This document shows positions 8,175 to 17,318 of a stretch of DNA of 64,000 nucleotides, piece by piece. Each line of letters begins with the position of its first letter. Positions within the stretch are counted from its first letter, which is position 1. A model generated the notes under the pieces. The model had not been told where the DNA came from, ran no database searches, and saw only the letters and a list, made by a program, of their open reading frames with translations. Origin of the DNA: Streptomyces sp. SID8352 (lineage in GTDB: Bacteria; Actinomycetota; Actinomycetes; Streptomycetales; Streptomycetaceae); contig NZ_WWGX01000047.1 of the NCBI RefSeq assembly GCF_009862265.1, positions 25,394-89,393 of the forward strand. Reading direction: 5' to 3'. Made by a program: the position numbers and the translations under genes.

Positions 8175-8954
8175 ATGGTAGGGGCTCCACAGGCCACCAC
8201 CAGAGCCGACAGGGGAGGTGCGGCCGCACCCGCGGATCGGGGGGGAGTGCTGCGGCGCTTCCTCGGATCGGCAGGCAGGCCGAAATCCGTGAACGACACC
8301 GCTGACAACAGCCACGCCGGTCCTGCCACCGGACACACCCAGACCGCGACCTTCGCCGGCGACGCGGACGGGCAGGCGTGGACTCCGCCCACCTGGGAGG
8401 AGATCGTCAGCACCCACAGCGCCCGGGTCTACCGGCTCGCCTACCGCCTCACGGGCAACCAGCACGACGCCGAGGACCTCACGCAGGAGGTCTTCGTCCG
8501 CGTCTTCCGCTCCCTGTCCACCTACACCCCGGGCACCTTCGAGGGCTGGCTGCACCGCATCACCACCAACCTGTTCCTGGACATGGTGCGCCGCAAGCAG
8601 CGCATCCGCTTCGACGCGCTCGGCGACGACGCGGCCGAGCGGCTGCCCAGCAAGGAGCCCAGCCCCCAGCAGGTCTTCCACGACGCCCACTTCGACGCCG
8701 ACGTCCAGCAGGCGCTGGACACCCTCGCGCCGGAGTTCCGGGCGGCGGTCGTGCTGTGCGACATCGAGGGGCTGTCCTACGAGGAGATCGCCGCGACGCT
8801 CGGCGTGAAGCTCGGCACCGTCCGTTCCCGCATCCACCGGGGGCGCTCCCAGCTCCGCAAGGCGCTCGCGCACCGCTCCCCCCAGGCCCGCGCCGGGCGA
8901 CGCTCGTTCGCGGCCCGTGTTCCCGCACTGGGAGGAGGGGGCACGAGCGCGTGA
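8175..8954 (+). CDS. sigE: ECF-family RNA polymerase sigma factor, SigE-type of the sigE-rseA-htrA-tatB locus
   Basis: 259 residues from ATG 8175. Region 2 contains YRLTGNQHDAEDLTQEVFVR and the region 4 helix-turn-helix contains YEEIAATLGVKLGTVRSRIH. The gene order sigma / zinc anti-sigma / HtrA / TatB is that of the mycobacterial SigE envelope-stress locus; it is not the S. coelicolor gene usually called sigE (cell-wall stress). The start is uncertain: ATG 8070 has a good GGGGAG site and would add 35 residues, but an AT-rich patch at 8120-8160 looks more like promoter than coding. The stop overlaps the anti-sigma gene (GTGA). Confidence 0.88.
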   Translation: MVGAPQATTRADRGGAAAPADRGGVLRRFLGSAGRPKSVNDTADNSHAGPATGHTQTATFAGDADGQAWTPPTWEEIVSTHSARVYRLAYRLTGNQHDAEDLTQEVFVRVFRSLSTYTPGTFEGWLHRITTNLFLDMVRRKQRIRFDALGDDAAERLPSKEPSPQQVFHDAHFDADVQQALDTLAPEFRAAVVLCDIEGLSYEEIAATLGVKLGTVRSRIHRGRSQLRKALAHRSPQARAGRRSFAARVPALGGGGTSA

Positions 8955-9922
8955 GCGGCTCACGACCGAACGCCGAGGGACACCTCGCGGAACAGCATCT
9001 GGGAGACCGACTCTCCGCCCTGGTGGACGGAGAGCTCGGTCATGACGCGCGTGAGCGCGTACTGGCGCACGTGGCGACCTGCGGGAAGTGCAGGGCCGAG
9101 GTCGACGCCCAGCGGCGGCTGAAGAACGTCTTCGCGGCGGCGGCCCCGCCCGCCCCCTCGGAGAGCTTCCTGGCCCGCCTCCAGGGCCTGCCCGGCTCGG
9201 GCACCGGCACACGGCCGGGCGGCGGTGACTTCGGGGACGGGCTGCCCGGGCTGCCCGAGCCGTTCGAGTTCCCCTACGTGCAGGCCCGCCCCGTACTGCC
9301 GACGGCGATGCCCGCCGCCGACGGGCGGGAGCGCGGCTTCCGCATCCACGACGTCAGCCGGCACGAGGCCGAGCGGTCCGCCTCGCGCGGGATGCGGTTC
9401 GCGGTCGCCGCCGCCGGGGCGGTGTCGCTGGCCGCCATCGCGCTCGGCGGCGTCACCCTGGGCGCGCCCGCCACCGGCACCGACGCCCGCGGCGGCGCCG
9501 GGTCCGGCAGCAACGTCACACCACTGCGCACCCAGGGCGGGGCGGCCGTCACCACTCCCGAGGGCCAGCGCCGCCGCTCGGGCGGCCCGCCGCTCGGCTA
9601 CAGCCAGAGTGGTTACCGTCCGGCCGGTGACGGCCCGATGACCCGGGCGGGCGTCTCCGCGCCCCTGCTGCCCGGTCTGCCGGAGCGGGTGGAGCAGGAG
9701 ACGCGGCGGCAGACCCTGCGGGAGCTGGCCGCGCCCCTGCTGGCCGGTGCCGCCGCCATGTCGCCGCTGATACGCCCGCTGGAATCGGTGCCGCCGTTGG
9801 GGCCGGGTTCCTGGGCGGAGACCTCGCGGGTCCGGCCGCCGGAGCTGCTCGCCGTCTCCAACTCCCTTCCCGCCGCCTACCCCGTCGCGTCACCTGCGGC
9901 CTCCTCCCGCCCGGCGCCCTGA
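8951..9922 (+). CDS. Zinc-binding anti-sigma factor (RseA-like)
   Basis: 323 residues. The N-terminal ZAS-type domain carries the HxxxCxxC motif (HVATCGKC, about residues 37-44) preceded by HLGDRLSALVDGELG. A membrane helix (MRFAVAAAGAVSLAAIALGG) lies near residue 155, followed by a Ser/Thr/Pro-rich external tail. It starts with GTG overlapping the sigma factor stop by 4 bases, so the pair is made together. By family it should hold the sigma factor at the membrane and release it on stress; the nearby HtrA protease is a plausible partner in that release. Confidence 0.88.
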   Translation: MSGSRPNAEGHLAEQHLGDRLSALVDGELGHDARERVLAHVATCGKCRAEVDAQRRLKNVFAAAAPPAPSESFLARLQGLPGSGTGTRPGGGDFGDGLPGLPEPFEFPYVQARPVLPTAMPAADGRERGFRIHDVSRHEAERSASRGMRFAVAAAGAVSLAAIALGGVTLGAPATGTDARGGAGSGSNVTPLRTQGGAAVTTPEGQRRRSGGPPLGYSQSGYRPAGDGPMTRAGVSAPLLPGLPERVEQETRRQTLRELAAPLLAGAAAMSPLIRPLESVPPLGPGSWAETSRVRPPELLAVSNSLPAAYPVASPAASSRPAP

Positions 9923-10016
9923 CGCGCCGGCGGGCGGTTTTCCGCGGACCTGATTGAATCCTGGGTGGCGCCAGGGCACTTGGAGCCGAGGATCTGCGGC
10001 CGGCGGCGGGGAGAAC

Positions 10017-12215
10017 ATGAACGAGGGGAAACCCACGAGGGCGAAGTGGTGGAGCCGGCCCCCGGCCGCCGACGGCGACGAGCCCGGCTCCGCCCCGGCG
10101 GCCGACGGGGGCGACGGCGACTTCGAGCTGGAGCGCCCCCGCCCGGCCCGGGGCCCCGGCGACAGTCTTCCGGGGCCGGACGGCGGCGGGGTCCCGCCGC
10201 GCCCCGCCGCGCCCCGCGCCGGGGACGCCCCCGCCGACGGCGACTTCGTGCTGCACCGCCCGGACCCCCGCCCTCCGTCCGGCCCCGGGCCGGAGCCGGA
10301 CGGCGGCCCGGACGGGGCACCGCGCCCCGGGACGCCCGGCCCGGCCGCGCACGCGCGCGACGCCGGTACGGCGCCGGGGAGCGTGGGCGGGGCGCCCGCC
10401 GGGGACGCCGCCCCGGCGCCGGACCCGGGGGACACCTCTCGGGCGGCCTCCATCCCGTCCCCGGAGGGGGCCCGGGCCCCCGGCGGGGCTGCTGTCCCCG
10501 GCCTCGCGGGCCGCGCCCACGACGAGGCTCACCACCTTGACGGGCCCCCCGCCCCCGCCCCCGCCCGGCCCGGCGCGGCCGCGTCCGCGCCCGTGGAGGC
10601 CCGGGTACGGCCGCTGCACGACCCCGACCCCTACGGGACCCCTCCGTACGGTGAACCGGGCCCCTGGGCGCCCGCTCCGCCCGTGCAGCACCCCGGCGCG
10701 ACCCCGGCCCACGGCACGGCCGTACCGCCGCCCCGCACCGGCGCGTCCGCCGCCCCGCCCCGGGAACCCGGTCACGAGCCGCCCACGGCCCCCGCACCGG
10801 CCGTCCCGGCCCACGGGACGGCGGCGCCCCACCCCGCACCGCACGGCGCCCCGCACAGCCCCGCCGCCCACGGAGCGGCCCCCTACGAGACAGCCCCCCG
10901 CGGCACCGCCCCCCGCGATGCGCCCGTCCCCGGCGCGCGGGCCCCCCACGTCCCCCGTCCCGGCGCGCCCGCCGACGCCGCCGCGCCCTCCGCCGCCCTC
11001 GCGGCGTCCGGTTCCGGGGCCGACCCCTGGGGCCGCTACGACCCCTGGGCCCCGGTGCCCGTCGGACCGCTCCAGCACGGCGGACCGGCGGAGCCGCCGC
11101 GGCGCCCCGTCCGGCGCCGGACGGCGCTGCTCGGCGGCGCGCTGCTGATCGCCCTGGTCTCCGGCGGCATCGGCGGCGGCATCGGCACCTATCTGGAACG
11201 CAACGGCGGCCTCGGAACCGTGGAACTGCCGCAGGCCGGGCCCGAGCCCACCGGCAGGGCCCCGGACAGCGTGGCCGGCATCGCCGCCAGGGCCCTGCCC
11301 GGCGTCGTCACCCTGCATGTCAGCGGCGGCGGCTCCGCGGGCACCGGCACCGGGTTCGTCCTCGACGGCCGGGGCCACATCCTGACCAACAACCACGTCG
11401 TCGGGCGCGACGGCCGGATCATCGTCACCTTCCACAGCGGCGACACCGCCGAGGCCACCGTCGTGGGCCGGGACAGCGGGTACGACCTGGCCGTCGTCAA
11501 GGTGCGCGGCGTGCGCGGGCTCACCCCCATGCCCCTCGGCAACTCCGACAACGTCCGGGTGGGCGACCCCGTCGTCGCCATCGGCGCCCCCTTCGACCTG
11601 GCCGGAACGGTCACCTCCGGCATCATCAGCGCCAAGGAGCGACCCATCACGGCGGGCGGCGAGGAGGGCGACGGCAGCGACGTGTCCTACGTCGACGCGC
11701 TCCAGACCGACGCCCCCATCAACCCCGGCAACTCCGGCGGCCCCCTCCTGGACACCCGGGGCCGGGTCATCGGCATCAACTCCGCCATCCGCTCCGCGGG
11801 CGGCGGCAGCGGCGGCGGCTCCGGGAGCGGACAGGCCGGGTCGATAGGGCTCGGCTTCGCCATCCCGATCAACCAGGGCAAACGCGTCGCCGAGGAACTC
11901 ATCAACACCGGCAGGGCCACCCACCCGGTCATCGGCCTCACCCTCGACATGGGCTACGACGGCGGCGGCGCCCGCGTCGCCGACCGGGGCAGCGGCGGCG
12001 GCCCCCCGGTCACCGGGGGCGGCCCCGGCGCGCGGGCCGGGATCAGGGCCGGGGACGTCATCACCGCGGCCGACGGCCGGCGCGTCCGCTCCGGCGAGGA
12101 ACTGATCGTGCGGATCCGCTCCCACCGCCCCGGCGACCGGCTGGAACTGACCCTGGAACGCGACGGCCGCGAGACGAAGGTCTCAGTGGTGCTCGGTTCC
12201 TCCGGCGGAGACTGA
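10017..12215 (+). CDS. htrA: HtrA/DegP-like membrane-anchored serine protease with PDZ domain
   Basis: 732 residues. About 365 residues of Pro/Ala/Gly-rich, probably disordered cytoplasmic sequence precede a membrane helix (ALLGGALLIALVSGGIGGGI, ~370-395). The trypsin-like domain shows all three catalytic residues: His in LTNNHVVGRD (~457), Asp in SGYDLAVVKV (~487) and Ser in INPGNSGGPLLD (~571). A C-terminal PDZ domain follows (PVIGLTLDMG to the end). The start ATG at 10017 has GGGGAG 6 bases upstream; an in-frame ATG at 9954 lacks one. Its role is protein quality control outside the membrane, likely tied to the sigma/anti-sigma pair just upstream. Confidence 0.9.
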   Translation: MNEGKPTRAKWWSRPPAADGDEPGSAPAADGGDGDFELERPRPARGPGDSLPGPDGGGVPPRPAAPRAGDAPADGDFVLHRPDPRPPSGPGPEPDGGPDGAPRPGTPGPAAHARDAGTAPGSVGGAPAGDAAPAPDPGDTSRAASIPSPEGARAPGGAAVPGLAGRAHDEAHHLDGPPAPAPARPGAAASAPVEARVRPLHDPDPYGTPPYGEPGPWAPAPPVQHPGATPAHGTAVPPPRTGASAAPPREPGHEPPTAPAPAVPAHGTAAPHPAPHGAPHSPAAHGAAPYETAPRGTAPRDAPVPGARAPHVPRPGAPADAAAPSAALAASGSGADPWGRYDPWAPVPVGPLQHGGPAEPPRRPVRRRTALLGGALLIALVSGGIGGGIGTYLERNGGLGTVELPQAGPEPTGRAPDSVAGIAARALPGVVTLHVSGGGSAGTGTGFVLDGRGHILTNNHVVGRDGRIIVTFHSGDTAEATVVGRDSGYDLAVVKVRGVRGLTPMPLGNSDNVRVGDPVVAIGAPFDLAGTVTSGIISAKERPITAGGEEGDGSDVSYVDALQTDAPINPGNSGGPLLDTRGRVIGINSAIRSAGGGSGGGSGSGQAGSIGLGFAIPINQGKRVAEELINTGRATHPVIGLTLDMGYDGGGARVADRGSGGGPPVTGGGPGARAGIRAGDVITAADGRRVRSGEELIVRIRSHRPGDRLELTLERDGRETKVSVVLGSSGGD

Positions 12216-12383
12216 CCGGAGGCCGCCGGCACCGGGGGATTCGCCGCCCGGCCCCGTCGAAGGGGCCGGGCAAACAACACGGAAAGCCTTCGTCCGCACC
12301 TGTCCGGCGGGCCGGGGACAGTACCGGACGGGCGGGGTCGGCGGGTACGGTGGTTGCGGCCCGGACATCCCAAGGAGCTTCAG

Positions 12384-12842
12384 GTGTTCAATGACATAGG
12401 CGCACTAGAGCTGGTGACGCTCGTTGTCCTCGCCGTGCTCGTCTTCGGTCCGGACAAGCTCCCCAAGGTCATCCAGGACGTCTCCCGCATGATCCGCAAG
12501 GTGCGCGAGTTCTCCGACAGCGCCAAGCAGGACATCCGGCAGGAGCTGGGTCCCGAGTTCAAGGACTTCGAGTTCGAGGACCTCAACCCCAAGACGTTCC
12601 TGCGCAAGCAGCTCGACAACGACGAGCTGGGGCTCAAGGAGATCCGCAACGGCTTCGACCTGAAGAAGGAGATGGCCGAGGTCACGGACGCGGTGCACGG
12701 CCGCGACGCCGACGCCGCGGGCTCCTCCCCGGGCTCCTCCTCCTCGGACACCGGGACGTCCGGCGGGCGGATCGACATGACCAAGAAGCCCGAGCCCCGG
12801 GCCTCCGACGACCGGCCCCCGTTCGACAGCGACGCCACCTGA
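12384..12842 (+). CDS. tatB: Sec-independent translocase subunit TatB
   Basis: 152 residues. A short N-terminal helix (ALELVTLVVLAVLVFGPDKL) with the hallmark FGPDKLP hinge is followed by an amphipathic helix (VIQDVSRMIRKVREF) and a charged, disordered tail. TatB works with TatC to recognise twin-arginine signal peptides. The start GTG at 12384 follows AAGGAG. It is the last gene of the sigma/anti-sigma/htrA/tatB locus. Its final ~25 codons and the first part of the downstream spacer are duplicated immediately after the gene. Confidence 0.9.
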   Translation: MFNDIGALELVTLVVLAVLVFGPDKLPKVIQDVSRMIRKVREFSDSAKQDIRQELGPEFKDFEFEDLNPKTFLRKQLDNDELGLKEIRNGFDLKKEMAEVTDAVHGRDADAAGSSPGSSSSDTGTSGGRIDMTKKPEPRASDDRPPFDSDAT

Positions 12843-13005
12843 CCCGGCCGCCGTCCGGCACGGACGGCGCCCGGCCCCCCCCCCCCGCCCCCCGGCGGAT
12901 CGACATGACCAAGAAGCCCGAGCCCCGGGCCTCCGACGACCGGCCCCCGTTCGACAGCGACGCCACCTGACCCGGCCGCCGTCCGGCACGGACGGCGCCC
13001 GGCCC
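12767..13005. repeat. Exact 111-bp direct duplication of the tatB 3' end
   Basis: 12767-12877 and 12895-13005 read identically (period 128). The first copy contains the last codons of tatB with its stop; the second repeats them, stop included, without a start. Between them is a run of 12 C, then G and 6 C (12875-12893), a likely slippage or recombination point and also a typical sequencing or assembly trouble spot. Confidence 0.9.
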
Positions 13006-13247
13006 GCCCCACCCGCCCCGCGTCGTCCGCACCCCCGCGCTCCCCGCACCGCCGCCGCACGTGACGCGCCTCACACTCCGCACGGGCCCGCGCGCCACCC
13101 GAACACGGCGTCCACGCGCCCCGCGCGCCGGACGAGGTCCCGGCCGCCCGCACTCCTGTGGTTATGCTGCCGAGTTGTTGTGCGGAGCGGACGAGTGCGC
13201 CCGAAGGGGGGCGGGCCGTCGACGAGAGCGAGGAGGCGTCCGGGCAC

Positions 13248-13919
13248 ATGGAGACGACGAGCGCGGCGGTCGCACAGACGCCGTCCGCGGAGGACGGACC
13301 AGCGGTCCCCTCCGGCCGGCGGACGGCCGACGGCTATCTGCGGGCGCCCTTCCCCTGGTACGGCCTCGACGAGGCGTTCACGGGCCGGCGCTGGCTGATG
13401 CAGGTCGGCACGGCCGCCGACGGAGGGGTCGAGCACGGTTCGATCGGCCACGGCGACGAGCCGTCCGTGCGCAACGAGCACCTGGCCGGGGACGAGCAGG
13501 ACGCCAAGGAGAAGTTCGCGGTCGTCGTGACCGTGGCCGCCAGCCCCTCCCGGCGCAGCGCCGACGGCACGGGCCTGCTGGAGGCCACCTCGGTCTCCTC
13601 GGCGGCCTGGCTGGCGGGCGTGGGGCTGCTGTCGTTCACCTGGCCCGGCCAGATGGACCACTCCCTGCGCGACGACTGGCTGGAGCAGCAGACCGAGACG
13701 GCCTGGGTCCTCGCCGACGACCTCGACGGAGCGGACTGGTCCACCCTGTCCCTGCCCGTCGACGGGGTGCCGACCGCCTTCCACTACCGGGAGTCCGCCT
13801 TCGGCTGGGTCCTCGCCGGCTCCACGGGACAGGGCGTCCACCTGGGGGCGTACGGCCGGGGCATGAGCGCCTACGGGCTCGCCTTCTCGGTCGTCGGGGA
13901 CATCGCCGCCTACGCCTGA
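13248..13919 (+). CDS. Conserved protein of unknown function
   Basis: 223 residues from ATG 13248, which has AGGAGG 11 bases upstream; the frame stays open further up without a better start. After a low-complexity N-terminus the core begins YLRAPFPWYGLDEAFTGRRW and ends with YGRGMSAYGLAFSVVGDIAA. No signal peptide, membrane helix or cofactor motif is evident. I do not recognise the family. It lies between tatB and the convergent mrp gene, a placement that suggests a Streptomyces-specific addition to the locus. Confidence 0.7.
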   Translation: METTSAAVAQTPSAEDGPAVPSGRRTADGYLRAPFPWYGLDEAFTGRRWLMQVGTAADGGVEHGSIGHGDEPSVRNEHLAGDEQDAKEKFAVVVTVAASPSRRSADGTGLLEATSVSSAAWLAGVGLLSFTWPGQMDHSLRDDWLEQQTETAWVLADDLDGADWSTLSLPVDGVPTAFHYRESAFGWVLAGSTGQGVHLGAYGRGMSAYGLAFSVVGDIAAYA

Positions 13920-13965
13920 CCGCCGCCCGCCCCGGGACCCGCCCCGGGGCGCACGGACCCGTCGG

Positions 13966-15099
13966 TCAGAACTTGTTCTTCGGGGTGATCCCCAGGGACA
14001 GTCCCGACAGCCCGCGCTGCCGTCCGCCCAGCTTGCCCGCGATGGAGCGCAGCGCCGCGCCCGCCGGGGAGGCGGCGTCGGACAGCACGACCGGCGTGCC
14101 CTCGTCACCGCCCTCGCGCAGCCGCACGTCGATCGGGATGGAGCCGAGCACCGGCACGGTCGCGCCGGTGGTGCGTGTCAGGCCGTCCGCGACCATCTGG
14201 CCGCCGCCGGTGCCGAACACGTCGACCATCTCGCCGCAGTGCGGGCAGGGCAGGCCCGACATGTTCTCGACCACGCCGACGATCTTCTGATGGGTCTGCA
14301 CCGCGATGGCGCCGGCCCGCTCGGCCACCTCGGCCGCCGCCTGCTGCGGCGTGGTCACCACCAGGATCTCCGCGTTCGGCACGAGCTGCGCCACGGAGAT
14401 CGCGATGTCGCCGGTGCCGGGCGGAAGGTCCAGCAGCAGCACGTCCAGGTCGCCCCAGTACACGTCCGCGAGGAACTGCTGGAGCGCGCGGTGCAGCATC
14501 GGGCCGCGCCAGACCACCGGCGCGTTGCCCGGGGTGAACATGCCGATGGAGATGACCTTCACGCCGTGCGCCGAGGGCGGCATGATCATGTTCTCGACCT
14601 GGGTCGGCCGCCCGTCGGCGCCGAGCATGCGCGGCACCGAGTGGCCGTAGATGTCGGCGTCCACGACACCGACCTTCAGCCCGTCGGCCGCCATCGCCGC
14701 CGCCAGGTTCACCGTCACCGACGACTTGCCGACGCCGCCCTTGCCGGACGCCACCGCGTACACCCGGGTGAGGTTGCCGGGCTTGGCGAACGGCACCTCG
14801 CGCTCGGCCTGGCCGCCGCGCAACGCGGTGGCCAGCTCCCGACGCTGCTCGTCGCTCATCACGTCCAGCTCGACGTCGACGCGCGTGACGCCGTCCACCC
14901 GGGCGACGGCGTCCCGCACGCCCTGGGTGATCGTCTCCCGCATCGGACAGCCGGAGACCGTCAGGTACACGGCGACCGCGACCGCTCCGTCCGCGCCGAT
15001 GTCCACCGATTTGACCATTCCCAGCTCGGTGATGGGCCGGTTGATCTCGGGGTCGTTCACCGTCGCCAGTGCCTCGCGCACCGCGTCTTCCGTAGCCAT
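13966..15099 (-). CDS. mrp: Mrp/NBP35 (ApbC-type) P-loop ATPase, iron-sulfur cluster carrier
   Basis: 377 residues. An N-terminal MIP18/DUF59 domain (DPEINRPITELGMV, with SGCPM containing its conserved Cys) is followed by the deviant Walker A SGKGGVGKSS (~112-121), DADIYGHSVPRMLG and LLLDLPPGTGD. The C-terminal half has ENMSGLPCPHCG, the CxxC that binds a bridging [4Fe-4S] cluster between subunits. It probably helps deliver Fe-S clusters in the cytoplasm. The start ATG at 15099 fits the family. It is the last gene of an operon after the MgtE-like and DUF1003 genes (44-base gap). Confidence 0.92.
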   Translation of the reverse strand: MATEDAVREALATVNDPEINRPITELGMVKSVDIGADGAVAVAVYLTVSGCPMRETITQGVRDAVARVDGVTRVDVELDVMSDEQRRELATALRGGQAEREVPFAKPGNLTRVYAVASGKGGVGKSSVTVNLAAAMAADGLKVGVVDADIYGHSVPRMLGADGRPTQVENMIMPPSAHGVKVISIGMFTPGNAPVVWRGPMLHRALQQFLADVYWGDLDVLLLDLPPGTGDIAISVAQLVPNAEILVVTTPQQAAAEVAERAGAIAVQTHQKIVGVVENMSGLPCPHCGEMVDVFGTGGGQMVADGLTRTTGATVPVLGSIPIDVRLREGGDEGTPVVLSDAASPAGAALRSIAGKLGGRQRGLSGLSLGITPKNKF

Positions 15100-15143
15100 G
15101 GCTACGATGGTACGGCTCCCGCCGCGGAGGGTGGGAAGCCCCG

Positions 15144-15746
15144 TCACCGCTCGTGCGGATCCCTTCCGGCGGACCGCTCGGCGGGTGCCGCGCCGTCCTG
15201 GCCGCGGTGGCCGTCCGACCGCTCCTCCAGCTCCCTGAACAGATCCTGGAGCTCCGAGCGGATCCAGTCCCGGGTCGCCACCTCGCCTAGACCGATGCGC
15301 AGGGCGGCGATCTCCCGCGTGAGGTACTCGGTGTCCGCGATCGACCGTTCGTTCTGCTTGCGGTCCTGCTCCAGGTTGACCCGGTCCCGGTCGTCCTGCC
15401 GGTTCTGCGCCAGCAGGATCAGCGGCGCCGCGTAGGAGGCCTGGAGGGACAGGGCCAGCGTCAGGAAGATGAACGGGTACTCGTCGAACCGCAGCCCGCC
15501 CGGGGCCGCCACGTTCCACAGCACCCACAGGATGATGACGACCGTCATCCAGACGATGAACCGCCCGGTGCCCAGGAAGCGGGCCACGCGCTCCGAGAGG
15601 CGGCCGAAGGACTCCGGGTCCCACTCGGGCAGGAAGCGCCGGCGGGGCGGACGCGGCTGGTCCAGCCGGGCACCGCGCGGCCGGGAGGCCGCCGTGGCCC
15701 CGGCGGGCACCCGCTCGCGGCCCGTCGTCTCGCGCTCAGGCCCCAT
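15144..15746 (-). CDS. DUF1003 membrane protein
   Basis: 200 residues. Two hydrophobic helices (FIVWMTVVIILWVLWNVAA and FIFLTLALSLQASYAAPLIL) are followed by QNRQDDRDRVNLEQDRKQNE, the charged segment typical of DUF1003, and a coiled-coil tail. The start ATG overlaps the end of the upstream MgtE-like gene by 11 bases, so the two are probably co-translated. The family occurs beside Mg2+ transport genes in actinobacteria; the function is not established. Confidence 0.88.
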   Translation of the reverse strand: MGPERETTGRERVPAGATAASRPRGARLDQPRPPRRRFLPEWDPESFGRLSERVARFLGTGRFIVWMTVVIILWVLWNVAAPGGLRFDEYPFIFLTLALSLQASYAAPLILLAQNRQDDRDRVNLEQDRKQNERSIADTEYLTREIAALRIGLGEVATRDWIRSELQDLFRELEERSDGHRGQDGAAPAERSAGRDPHER

Positions 15747-17019
15747 CGGCGCCCACCTCCTCGTCCAGGTGGTACTCGGTCTCCCGCCAGTCCTCGGGCA
15801 GCATGTGGTCCAGGACGTCGTCCACGGTGACCGCGCCCAGCAGCGCCCCGGACTCGTCCACCACCGGCGCCGCCACCATGTCGTACGTGGCGAAGAAGCC
15901 GGCGACCACCGGCAGCGCGGCGTCCGGCTCCAGGGGCTGGAGGTCGTCGTCGATGATCGAGCCGACCTGGGTGTAGGGCGGATCGCGCAGCAGCCGCTGG
16001 AAGTGCACCGTCCCCAGGTACTTGCCGGTCGGCGTCTCGTCGGGCGGGCGGCAGACGTAGACCTGCGCGGCGTGCGCCGGGGAGAGGTCGGGGTTGCGGA
16101 TGCGGGCCAGGGCGTCGGCGACGGTCGCGTCGGGCCGCAGCACGATGGGCTCGGTCGTCATCAGACCGCCGGCGGTGTGCTCCTCGTACGCCATCAGCCG
16201 CCGCATGTCGGCCGCGTCGGCGGGCTTCATCAGGCTCAGCAGCCGCTCCTTGTCCACCTCGGGCAGCTCACCGAGCAGGTCGGCGGCGTCGTCCGGGTCC
16301 ATCGCCTCCAGGACGTCGGCGGCGCGCTGCTCGGCGAGCTTGCCGAGGATCTCGATCTGGTCGTCCTCGGGCAGCTCCTCCAGCACATCGGCCAGCCGGT
16401 CGTCGTCGAGGGCGGCGGCGACCTCGGCGCGGCGCTTGGCGGACAGATGGTGCAGGACGTTGGCGAGGTCGGCGGGGCGGAGCTGCTCGAAGGTGGCGAG
16501 CAGGTTCTCGGCGCCCTGTCCGTGCTCCTCCAGGGAGAAGCCGGTCACCCCGGACCACTCGACGGTCAGCGTCTCGCCCCGGGCCCGGCGGAAGGCGCCG
16601 CCCTTCCTGCCCCGGCGGACGAAGACCTTGTCGATCTCCCACTCCCGGCGGGCGGGGAGCTGGCGCACCGACAGGTCCAGGACGGTGACCTCCTCGCCGG
16701 TGTCGATCAGGGTGACCCGGCGGTCCAGGAGCTCGCCGAAGACGAGGCGCTCGGTGGGCCGTTGCTCGAACCGGCGGACGTTGACCACGCCGGTGGTGAT
16801 GACCTGGCCGGACTCGACCCCGGTGACCCGGGTCATGGGAAGGAAGATCCGGCGGCGGTTGGAGAGTTCGACGACCAGGCCGAGCACGCGCGGGGGCTTG
16901 CGGCCGACCCGGAACATGACGACCAGATCGCGCACCCGGCCCACCTGGTCGCCGGCCGGGTCGAAGACGGCGATGCCGGAGAGGTGGGAGACGAAGATCC
17001 GGGGGGCGCCCGCTGCCAT
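15736..17019 (-). CDS. Soluble MgtE-like protein with PRC-barrel-like, MgtE N and CBS domains
   Basis: 427 residues. Two PRC-barrel-like segments (IFVSHLSGIAVFDPAGDQVG and the paralogous second half to ~150) precede an MgtE N-terminal helical repeat (LADVLEELPEDDQIEILGKL, about 170-290) and two CBS domains (TTEPIVLRPDATVADALARI and VVAGFFATYDMVAAPVVDES). The membrane channel domain of true MgtE is absent, so this is a cytoplasmic Mg2+/nucleotide sensor-like protein rather than a transporter. It heads the operon with DUF1003 and mrp. It corresponds to Rv1232c in position. Confidence 0.85.
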   Translation of the reverse strand: MAAGAPRIFVSHLSGIAVFDPAGDQVGRVRDLVVMFRVGRKPPRVLGLVVELSNRRRIFLPMTRVTGVESGQVITTGVVNVRRFEQRPTERLVFGELLDRRVTLIDTGEEVTVLDLSVRQLPARREWEIDKVFVRRGRKGGAFRRARGETLTVEWSGVTGFSLEEHGQGAENLLATFEQLRPADLANVLHHLSAKRRAEVAAALDDDRLADVLEELPEDDQIEILGKLAEQRAADVLEAMDPDDAADLLGELPEVDKERLLSLMKPADAADMRRLMAYEEHTAGGLMTTEPIVLRPDATVADALARIRNPDLSPAHAAQVYVCRPPDETPTGKYLGTVHFQRLLRDPPYTQVGSIIDDDLQPLEPDAALPVVAGFFATYDMVAAPVVDESGALLGAVTVDDVLDHMLPEDWRETEYHLDEEVGADGA

Positions 17020-17318
17020 GGCCGCGGCTCCTTTTCGTGCGTTCGTGGTCGGTGGGGGCTGTCGCGTACCGCGTCGTACCGCGTCCCTCCAGGGTTGCCC
17101 GCTCCGACGGGCTTCAGGCTAGCCCGTCGCGAACCGGACCGCCCGGGTGGCCTGGTCCGGACGGACCGGCTCCGCCCGGTGCCCGCCCGCCCGGTACGCT
17201 GCCGTACGCCGCGCGGGCCCCGGGCCCGGTCCCGGCGGTCCCGGCCGGTCCGCGCCCGGCGGCGCCCCGCCGTCCGCCGCCCTCCCGACGGCCGCCCGTC
17301 CGCTCAGAAAGGCCCTCC

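Noticed and set aside
15736..17019. Annotation as Mg2+ transporter MgtE
   Set aside because: MgtE N and CBS domains are present but no membrane helices.
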